Source: Stenotrophomonas maltophilia
Lineage (GTDB): Bacteria; Pseudomonadota; Gammaproteobacteria; Xanthomonadales; Xanthomonadaceae
Assembly (NCBI GenBank): GCA_002386405.1
Contig: DGIP01000173.1
Location: 392 to 23,620 of the forward strand
Reading direction: 5' to 3'
Length of the DNA: 23,229 nt
Every line of letters begins with the position of its first letter. The first letter of the stretch is position 1. Below, piece by piece: positions 18,532 through 23,229 of this stretch. Below the pieces are notes generated by a model. The model saw only the letters and a list, made by a program, of their open reading frames with translations, did no database searches and was not told the DNA's origin. Both the position numbers and the translations under genes were made by a program.

Positions 18532-19071
18532 TCACTCCACCGGGGCCATCACCTTCAACGGCGCCAGGTCATACCCCATCGCTTCAGCCTTGCCCTTCAG
18601 GCGGGCGAACAGCGCCGCATCCATTCGCGGCGAGCGCGAGAGGATCCACAGGTACTTGTGGTCCGGGTCGCCCACCACCGCCCACTGGTAATCCGGGTCC
18701 AGCGCGATCACCCAGTAATCAGCCCACACCAGCGGCACCCAGGCCAGCCAGTCCGGCACGAAGCGCACCTGCAGTTGGCCCGGCTCGCCTTCCACCGGCC
18801 GCGCCACGCCTTCGGCCGCGATGCGCTCGCCCTCGCCGGTACGGCACGCGTTGTGCACGCTGATGCGGCCATCGGCGCGCAGCGCATAGGTAGCGGTGAT
18901 GTCGCCCACGCATTTCTTCTGGAACGACACCGGCAGGTGCGCGATTTCATGCCATTGCCCGGCATAGCGGCCCATGTCCAGCGCAGGCACCGAACGCACC
19001 GGTTCCACCGCGTGGGTGGTGACGGAGGTCAACAACAGTGCAGCAGCAAACAGGGCAGGGCGAAGGTGCAT
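18532..19071 (-). CDS. blc: Bacterial lipocalin (Blc-like), periplasmic
   Basis: The 179-aa product is a lipocalin beta-barrel of the Blc/apolipoprotein D group, which binds lysophospholipids or fatty acids in the envelope. The first structurally conserved motif is MGRYAGQWHEIAHLP (GxW at 38-40). Also typical are the CVGDITATYALRADGRISVHNAC stretch with C54 and C76 (probably a disulfide) and VIALDPDYQWAVVGDPDHKYLWILSR. Unlike E. coli Blc it has no lipobox: the signal peptide ends THA before VEP, with no cysteine, so the mature protein should be soluble in the periplasm. Shine-Dalgarno GGGAGA lies 5 bases before the ATG. It is in the same direction as the genes on both sides, but 79-182 base gaps make independent transcription likely. 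Confidence 0.92.
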   Translation of the reverse strand: MHLRPALFAAALLLTSVTTHAVEPVRSVPALDMGRYAGQWHEIAHLPVSFQKKCVGDITATYALRADGRISVHNACRTGEGERIAAEGVARPVEGEPGQLQVRFVPDWLAWVPLVWADYWVIALDPDYQWAVVGDPDHKYLWILSRSPRMDAALFARLKGKAEAMGYDLAPLKVMAPVE

Positions 19072-19139
19072 GGGGGTCTCCCGGCAGGAGGCCCGAGCTT
19101 AGGGGGCAGAACGTCGGCGGGTGTAAAGGTTTTGTCAGC

Positions 19140-19160
19140 CGCGCCCTGGATCAGGGCGCG
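19140..19160 (-). terminator. Hairpin spanning the stop codon of the small lipoprotein gene
   Basis: CGCGCCCTG-GAT-CAGGGCGCG is a 9-bp perfect stem with a 3-base loop; the TGA stop of the lipoprotein gene (19153-19151) falls at the loop edge. No U-tract follows on the minus strand. It may slow 3' decay or end transcription inefficiently. Confidence 0.4.
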
Positions 19161-19618
19161 AAACGAACGTGGCGCGGGTCGCTTACCTGGAGCTGGGTCT
19201 GGAAGTAGTACTTGCCGGACGGCTTGCCATCGCTGCTGAAGCCGATGGTGGTGCGGCGGGCCGTGCCCTGTACCAGCAGGCGACGGTTGACCAGGTATTC
19301 CAGCGGCATGCCCAGCTGCTTCTGCAGTGCTTCGCGCTGCGCGGCATCCAGCGACACGTTCAGTGAGAGCTGATGGCGATAGTCGCGTTCGCTGTTGAGG
19401 TAGATGCGGTCTTCGGTGACGTCGGTGTTCTTGACGGTGAACACGAAGGTGCCACTGATGCCGCGCTGCGGATCTTCGTTGGCGGCGAACACTGCTTCGG
19501 CGGGAGTGATCCAGCCTGGGCTCACCGTCGGCATCGGCGCGGTGGGCGCGGTCATCGCCGTCTGGTGCGCACAACCAACGCTGAGCAGCAGGAACGGCAG
19601 AAGCAAAGCAACACGCAT
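19151..19618 (-). CDS. Uncharacterised small lipoprotein, possibly OB-fold
   Basis: I do not recognise a named family for this 155-aa product. It begins with a signal peptide MRVALLLPFLLLSVG followed by C16, a probable though imperfect lipobox, then a Thr/Pro/Ala-rich linker (about 18-35). The remainder is a beta-rich domain with GTFVFTVKNTDVTEDRIYLNS, a helix DAAQREALQKQLGM, and a strand carrying RRLLVQGTARRTTIGF. That strand-helix-strand order and the VxGxARR signature recall nucleotide-binding OB-folds, seen here in a periplasmic setting. The start at 19618 has a good Shine-Dalgarno (AAGGA, 7 bases away); an in-frame start at 19789 would run through the terminator and tRNA and is wrong. 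It lies downstream of tRNA-Phe but behind its terminator. Confidence 0.78.
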   Translation of the reverse strand: MRVALLLPFLLLSVGCAHQTAMTAPTAPMPTVSPGWITPAEAVFAANEDPQRGISGTFVFTVKNTDVTEDRIYLNSERDYRHQLSLNVSLDAAQREALQKQLGMPLEYLVNRRLLVQGTARRTTIGFSSDGKPSGKYYFQTQLQVSDPRHVRFAP

Positions 19619-19688
19619 GGGACATCCTTGTTCAATGACGGTGTCCACATTGTGCATGGGCCTGCCTGCAATGCCACTACAGCAATGC

Positions 19689-19720
19689 AAAAAAAAAGAC
19701 CTGCATTTCTGCAGGTCTTT
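19689..19720 (-). terminator. Intrinsic terminator of tRNA-Phe
   Basis: On the minus strand AAAGACCTGCA-GAAA-TGCAGGTCTTT forms an 11-bp perfect stem with a GAAA tetraloop, followed by an unbroken run of U (positions 19697-19689, partly shared with the stem). It starts 8 bases after the tRNA CCA end. This is the clearest rho-independent terminator in the window. Confidence 0.93.
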
Positions 19721-19728
19721 CAGATTTG

Positions 19729-19804
19729 TGGTGGCCGAGGACGGAATCGAACCGCCGACACGGGGATTTTCAATCCCCTGCTCTACCAACTGAGCTACTC
19801 GGCC
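19729..19804 (-). tRNA. tRNA-Phe (GAA)
   Basis: The 76-nt minus-strand gene folds into a full cloverleaf: acceptor GGCCGAG/CTCGGCC, D-arm AGCTC-AGTTGGT-AGAGC, anticodon stem GGGGA/TCCCC with loop TTGAAAA (anticodon GAA, phenylalanine), and a T-arm with TTCGATT. The discriminator base is A and the CCA end is encoded. It is a single gene with its own promoter and terminator. The RNase T encoded elsewhere in this window belongs to the enzymes that mature such 3' ends. Confidence 0.97.
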
Positions 19805-19839
19805 ACTTCATCGCTGCGTTGCCGCTGGCGAGGACGCGA

Positions 19840-19868
19840 ATAATACGGAGGTCTACGGGGTTCGGCAA
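19840..19868 (-). promoter_or_regulatory. Promoter of tRNA-Phe
   Basis: On the minus strand TTGCCG (-35, 19868-19863) and TATTAT (-10, 19845-19840) are 17 bases apart. A GC-rich discriminator (CGCGTCC) follows, as in stringently controlled stable-RNA promoters, and an A/T-rich stretch with a run of seven A on the plus strand lies just upstream, suggesting an UP element. The 5' leader would be about 28 nt. Confidence 0.75.
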
Positions 19869-19966
19869 GCGTTTCGACAAAAAAATTTCACATTCGTTGC
19901 TGCGGCCTTGGCGTGGCGGCTTAAGTACTTGATCGCAGGTACGCGTCGCACATGAATTTGTGTTCA

Positions 19967-21154
19967 TCAGCGCGCGTGGTCGCGCGCGTCATCGGGCATG
20001 GCTGCCAGCAGCACGATGCCCACGGCCATGAAGATGGCCGCCAGCAGCAACGACGCCTGGTAGCTGCCGCTGCTGCGGGCCAGGGTGCCCGCCAGCGCCG
20101 GTGCCAGGATCTGCGCCACGCCGTAGCTCAGGGTGAGGTTGGCCATGGCCTTGGCCGGGTTGTGCGGATAGTGGCGGCCGACCACGGTGAGGGTGAGGCT
20201 GACGATGCCGGCGAAGGTCAGGCCGAACAGCAGCGCGCTGCCCAGTCCGGCGGCCAGGCCACTGTCCAGCAGCGGCAGCACGAACGAGGCCGCCTGCAGG
20301 GCGAAGGCCAGCATCAGGGCGCGGATCAGGCCCATGCGCGCGGCGATGCGGTCCCAGGCGAACGTGGACGGCACCGCCGCCAGCCCGACCAGCACCCATA
20401 CGGCGCTCCCGTGGCCGCGGAAGGCAGGCGTCTGTTCGAGGATGGCCACGATGAAGGTGGCGCTGACCACGAAGCCGACGCCGGCGCAGAAGTAGGCGGC
20501 CACCAGCAACTGGCGCCAGCGCGGACTGGGCGGGGGCGGGGCCTGCGCGGCCTGGGCGGCGGACGTCGGGGAAGGCGCCGGCATCCAGCACCAGGCGGGA
20601 ACCAGGAAGAGCACGCCGAGCAGGCCCAGCCAGCCCCATTGCGCGCTGGACCCGGCATGCCCCGCCAGGACGCCGGTGGCCAGCCCCGACACCACGATGC
20701 CCAGGCCCAGCCCGGCAAAGTGCAGGCCCAGGCGCGGGCGCTGCTTGTTGGCCAGCAGCCAGTTGAGCACCAGCCCGGAGGCCAGCAGCAGGCCGGCGGT
20801 GCTGGAGAGGCCGGCCACGAAGCGCAGCAGGCTCCACAGCCAGGGCTGGGTGGTGACGCCCATCAGGCCGGTAGCGACGACCGCCAGCACCAGGCCGATC
20901 CGGTAGAAGCGGAACTTCTGCTGCATGTCGCCCACGCGGGCGGCCAGCAGCGTGCCCAGCAGGTAGCCCAGGTAGTTGAAGGTGGCCAGCCAGCCGCCCT
21001 GCGCGGCGCTGAGGCCGGCGTCGACCCGCATCAGGGGCAGCAGCGGGGTGTAGGCGAAGCGGGCCAGCCCGACGGTAAGCACCAGCGCGCAGATGCCGGC
21101 GGCGATGACCTGCCAGGGCTGCCGTGCGGTGGAGGAGGCGAGGGAAGTGGACAT
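19967..21154 (-). CDS. YbfB/YjiJ-family MFS transporter
   Basis: The 395-aa inner-membrane protein has about 12 hydrophobic segments and a central cytoplasmic loop rich in Pro/Ala/Gln (about 190-212, ending PPPPSPRW). The first helix with GLARFAYTPLLPLM and the following GWLATFNYLGYLLGTL are hallmarks of the YbfB/YjiJ family of the major facilitator superfamily. The substrate of this family is not established; some members behave as drug or metabolite exporters. It is divergent from an AraC-type regulator with 74 bases between start codons, so that regulator probably controls it. The stop is 162 bases from tRNA-Phe; that gap holds the tRNA promoter and nothing else I can identify. Confidence 0.9.
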   Translation of the reverse strand: MSTSLASSTARQPWQVIAAGICALVLTVGLARFAYTPLLPLMRVDAGLSAAQGGWLATFNYLGYLLGTLLAARVGDMQQKFRFYRIGLVLAVVATGLMGVTTQPWLWSLLRFVAGLSSTAGLLLASGLVLNWLLANKQRPRLGLHFAGLGLGIVVSGLATGVLAGHAGSSAQWGWLGLLGVLFLVPAWCWMPAPSPTSAAQAAQAPPPPSPRWRQLLVAAYFCAGVGFVVSATFIVAILEQTPAFRGHGSAVWVLVGLAAVPSTFAWDRIAARMGLIRALMLAFALQAASFVLPLLDSGLAAGLGSALLFGLTFAGIVSLTLTVVGRHYPHNPAKAMANLTLSYGVAQILAPALAGTLARSSGSYQASLLLAAIFMAVGIVLLAAMPDDARDHAR

Positions 21155-21214
21155 GCGCGGAGCCGGAACGGGACGCGTCCATGGTCGGGCAGGCGCGGGG
21201 CGGCTGTCTTTCGA

Positions 21215-21220
21215 TAGAAT
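21215..21220 (+). promoter_or_regulatory. Candidate -10 of the AraC-type gene (leaderless)
   Basis: TAGAAT ends 8 bases before the ATG at 21229, with no Shine-Dalgarno between. Transcription from it would begin at or next to the AUG. No good -35 is visible. The 74-base region is shared with the divergent MFS gene. Confidence 0.4.
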
Positions 21221-21228
21221 GTCGCATC

Positions 21229-22050
21229 ATGTCGATCAGCCGCCACGAAGGTCCGTCCACGCTTTCCAGGCCCTGGAAGGAAGTTCCGGTGCCCTCGCTG
21301 CGCGCGCTGCCGTGGCCGGTGATGGCGCGCAGGCAGGAGCTGGCCGCCGGCGAGCGTTTCCCGCCGCATGCGCATGACTGGAACCAGGTGGTGTTCGCCA
21401 CCCACGGCGTGCTGCAGGTGACGGCGCGCAATGCGCGGCATGTGATCACCCCGCAGCAGGCGCTGTGGGTGCCCACCGGCATGGTCCATCACACCGGTGC
21501 ATTGAGTGCGGCCGCGTTCCGCAACCTGTATGTGGCCGATGATCCAGCGCTTGGCATGCCCGACCGGTGCGCGGTGCTGGATGTGTCGCCGCTGCTGCGC
21601 GAGTTGATCGTGGAGCTGGGGCAGGTGCGACCGGATGACGATGCGGTGTACTACGCGCATCTGAGCGCGCTGGTCACCACCCAGCTGCGCCGCCAGCGCC
21701 AGCATGTGCGCCACCTGCCGTGGCCGCAGGATGCGCGGCTGCAGCGCTGGTGCCAGGCGCTGCACGACCAGCCCGGTGATGCGCACAGCGTGGACGAGTG
21801 GGCACGGGTGTTGGGCGCGTCGCCGCGCACGCTGGCGCGGCATTTCGAGCGCGAGACCGGCATGAGCCTGCGCACGTGGCGCACCCGGCTGCGCCTGCTG
21901 CGCGCGATCGAGTGGCTGGCGCAGGGGCGCTCGCCGACGGCGATCGCGCATGAGCTGGGCTATGCCTCGGCGTCGGCGTTCAATTACATGTTCCGCATCG
22001 AGATGGGCATGAGCCCGTTGCAATGGCGCAGGGCACGACAACCGGATTAA
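21229..22050 (+). CDS. AraC-family transcriptional regulator with cupin sensor domain
   Basis: The 273-aa product has an N-terminal AraC-type cupin (about 30-110; FPPHAHDWNQVVF with H47 and H49, and the VPTGMVHHTG strand) and a C-terminal double helix-turn-helix (first about 187-208, ASPRTLARHFERETGMS; second about 235-257, AIAHELGYASASAFNYMFR, ending MSPLQWRR). The first region probably senses a small molecule and the second binds DNA. ATG at 21229 was chosen because upstream in-frame sequence (to 21124) overlaps the start of the divergent transporter. The likely target is that transporter, and possibly its own gene. The stop is 6 bases from the stop of the convergent bicupin gene, with no terminator between. 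Confidence 0.9.
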   Translation: MSISRHEGPSTLSRPWKEVPVPSLRALPWPVMARRQELAAGERFPPHAHDWNQVVFATHGVLQVTARNARHVITPQQALWVPTGMVHHTGALSAAAFRNLYVADDPALGMPDRCAVLDVSPLLRELIVELGQVRPDDDAVYYAHLSALVTTQLRRQRQHVRHLPWPQDARLQRWCQALHDQPGDAHSVDEWARVLGASPRTLARHFERETGMSLRTWRTRLRLLRAIEWLAQGRSPTAIAHELGYASASAFNYMFRIEMGMSPLQWRRARQPD

Positions 22051-22056
22051 GGCCTG

Positions 22057-23097
22057 TCATGCATTGACAGGATCCAGCGGGTTCCTGCGCGCGACGATCA
22101 ACGGGTCGTGTACGGTCTTCGGGAATGCGGGGAGGTCTGCCGCGTTGACGCCGAATGTGGCGGCCAATACGCCCGGGGCGAACGCGGTTGCCGCCAGCCG
22201 GTAGCCTACATCCCCCGGGGTGGGCCGGTCGAAGAACACCAGCAAGTGCACGTCTTCGCCCAGTACCTCGATCTGGTGCGGATACGCGCGGGGGATGAAG
22301 TACACATCTCCGGGCTGCAGCAGGTAGGTATCCACCGAGCCGTCCGGATCGAGGATGCTCATCCTTGCCTGGCCGCGATGCACGTAGCCCAGCTCCGCCG
22401 TTTCCGGATGCCAGTGCGGCTCGCGCATACCGTCGTCGGCGATGCGCAGCGAGTACATCGAGAGGTTGCGCAATGCCGGCCAGAACTGGGTGCGCGACAC
22501 GCGCGCCTGGCCGTACGCGAAATCGACCGGCGGCGACTGCGCTTCGATGGAAAACCGGTGCGGGTCTGCGCGTTCGGCACCGTCCGGGATCACGGCCGGT
22601 CCACGTCGCTTCACCAGGTAGGGCGAACCGGTATCGCGCGGAACACGCGAGAACGCCTGCGCATCCGCATCATAGGTATTGCCCAGCACCGCGTCGGACA
22701 TCGCACCGAACGCCGCATGCAGGGAAAAGTCCTGTGGCCGTTCGTGGCTGAACACGATCACCAGCTCGGCCGCGTCTTCGCCGATGTTCTCGATGGCATG
22801 CAGCGCGCCACTGCCGATATGGAACATCTCACCGGCGTCCACGCGAACGCTGCTGATCGCATCGGCGTTGTTGACGATGGTGACCAGCACCGACCCTGCC
22901 AGCACATAGCCCAGTTCATTGGCATTGGCATGCCAGTGCGGTTCGCGGATGCTGCCTGGCGCCAGCTGCATGCGCTTGATCGACAGGCGCTCCAGCAATG
23001 GGAAATCGTCGGCGGTCAGGCGGCGGATGGTGCCCAGCGCATCGTCATGGACGGCATCGGCCGACCACAGTGAGCGGACGTGACGGGAAGCTGGCAT
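22057..23097 (-). CDS. Bicupin, oxalate decarboxylase-like
   Basis: The 346-aa product has two cupin domains, each with a full metal-binding set: H54, H56, E61 and H100 in the first (REPHWHANANELGYVLAG), and H228, H230, E235 and H274 in the second (REPHWHPETAELGYVHRG). This duplicated HxHx4E...H arrangement is that of manganese-dependent oxalate decarboxylases/oxidases, which turn oxalate into formate and CO2. No signal peptide is seen, so it should be cytosolic. Whether the flexible lid glutamate that separates decarboxylase from oxidase is present cannot be decided by eye, and other bicupin activities are possible. Shine-Dalgarno AAGGAA lies 6 bases before the ATG. A strong hairpin lies just upstream. 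Confidence 0.85.
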   Translation of the reverse strand: MPASRHVRSLWSADAVHDDALGTIRRLTADDFPLLERLSIKRMQLAPGSIREPHWHANANELGYVLAGSVLVTIVNNADAISSVRVDAGEMFHIGSGALHAIENIGEDAAELVIVFSHERPQDFSLHAAFGAMSDAVLGNTYDADAQAFSRVPRDTGSPYLVKRRGPAVIPDGAERADPHRFSIEAQSPPVDFAYGQARVSRTQFWPALRNLSMYSLRIADDGMREPHWHPETAELGYVHRGQARMSILDPDGSVDTYLLQPGDVYFIPRAYPHQIEVLGEDVHLLVFFDRPTPGDVGYRLAATAFAPGVLAATFGVNAADLPAFPKTVHDPLIVARRNPLDPVNA

Positions 23098-23117
23098 GGC
23101 AAGTTCCTTGGCAGGTG

Positions 23118-23158
23118 CTGGCGCGCCCGGGGTGGGGGAGGAGACCCCGGCGCGCCAG
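23118..23158. terminator. Very stable GC hairpin between the truncated gene and the bicupin
   Basis: A 15-bp stem (arms 23118-23133 and 23144-23158, one bulged C) closes a 10-base purine loop. Arm sequence starts CTGGCGCGCC. It begins 9 bases after the stop of the truncated gene and ends 8 bases before the bicupin ribosome-binding site. There is no U-tract. It may terminate the upstream transcript or modulate entry into the bicupin gene. Confidence 0.55.
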
Positions 23159-23167
23159 CGGAACGGA

Positions 23168-23229
23168 TCAGGCCAGCTCGGTCAGGACCTCGACCAGGCT
23201 GTCCGCATCGCGGGCGCCGTCGTAGCGCA
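23168..23229 (-). CDS. 3' end of a truncated gene, family unknown
   Basis: The minus strand reads RYDGARDADSLVEVLTELA and then TGA at 23170-23168; the rest lies beyond the right edge. Codon use (GC-rich third positions) agrees with its neighbours, so it is probably a real C-terminus. The Y-G-R...LV..L pattern is faintly like the C-terminal helix of thioredoxin-fold proteins, but 19 residues are too few to assign a family. It runs in the same direction as the bicupin, 70 bases upstream of it. Confidence 0.5.
   Translation of the reverse strand, partial: RYDGARDADSLVEVLTELA

Noticed and set aside
15947..18691. A 914-codon open frame on the plus strand opposite the acyl-CoA dehydrogenase and LEA-type lipoprotein
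   Set aside because: It is antisense to two well-recognised genes and shows no family features; long antisense frames are expected at this GC content. The same holds for the long frames at 9456-11753 (-) and 4556-6211 (+).
19619..19789. N-terminal extension of the small lipoprotein gene to an ATG at 19789
   Set aside because: It would translate through the tRNA-Phe gene and its terminator; the start at 19618 has a good Shine-Dalgarno and begins a signal peptide.
19729..19804. tRNA-Phe as an integration site of a mobile element
   Set aside because: No integrase, no second copy of the tRNA 3' end and no change in base composition on either side.

Overview
The window looks like chromosomal DNA of a high-GC gammaproteobacterium of the Xanthomonadaceae, most probably Stenotrophomonas. 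The main grounds are short REP hairpins that begin with GTAG (the SMAG type described in Stenotrophomonas maltophilia), a MacABC efflux operon divergent from a two-component system, and very GC-rich codon use. There is no plasmid, phage, IS or CRISPR signature. The identification rests on family recognition by eye, not on a database search.

Layout. (1) 4-2327 (+): the last three genes of an MNIO-type metallophore RiPP cassette (bufferin/Gig-like): DUF692 maturase, DUF2063 partner, DoxX-like membrane protein. The expected precursor-peptide gene would lie just left of the window. (2) 2337-2999 (+): RNase T, probably from a leaderless transcript. (3) 3059-6094 (-): a membrane diguanylate cyclase with a periplasmic two-component-regulator propeller. 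(4) 6246-8380 (-): a histidine kinase and OmpR-type regulator, overlapping by 4 bp. (5) 8581-13186 (+): macA-macB-macC, a tripartite ABC efflux pump with 4-bp overlaps throughout. A candidate promoter and a 10-bp-phased direct repeat lie in the divergent control region. (6) 13183-13250: a perfect REP dimer that supplies the TAG stop codons of both macC and the convergent dxs. (7) 13247-19618 (-): dxs, an HNH endonuclease, a long acyl-CoA dehydrogenase, a LEA14/WHy-type lipoprotein, a Blc-like lipocalin and an uncharacterised lipoprotein, with further REPs in the gaps. (8) 19689-19868 (-): tRNA-Phe(GAA) with a recognisable promoter and intrinsic terminator. (9) 19967-22050: a YbfB-type MFS transporter divergent from an AraC regulator. 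(10) 22057-23097 (-): a bicupin resembling oxalate decarboxylase, preceded by a very strong hairpin and the 3' end of a truncated gene.

Functional reading. The left third concerns the envelope and its environment: metal handling, signal-sensing c-di-GMP synthesis, and a probably co-regulated efflux pump. The centre is housekeeping (isoprenoid precursor supply, fatty-acid type oxidation, outer-membrane lipoproteins, a tRNA). The right end is a small transporter/regulator pair and metal-dependent cupin metabolism. No clearly undescribed multi-gene system is visible. The most unusual observations are the REP dimer that provides both stop codons, compensatory changes between REP copies, a 14-serine tract inserted in the MacA beta-barrel, and the edge-truncated MNIO cassette. 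No gap between genes exceeds about 200 bases.
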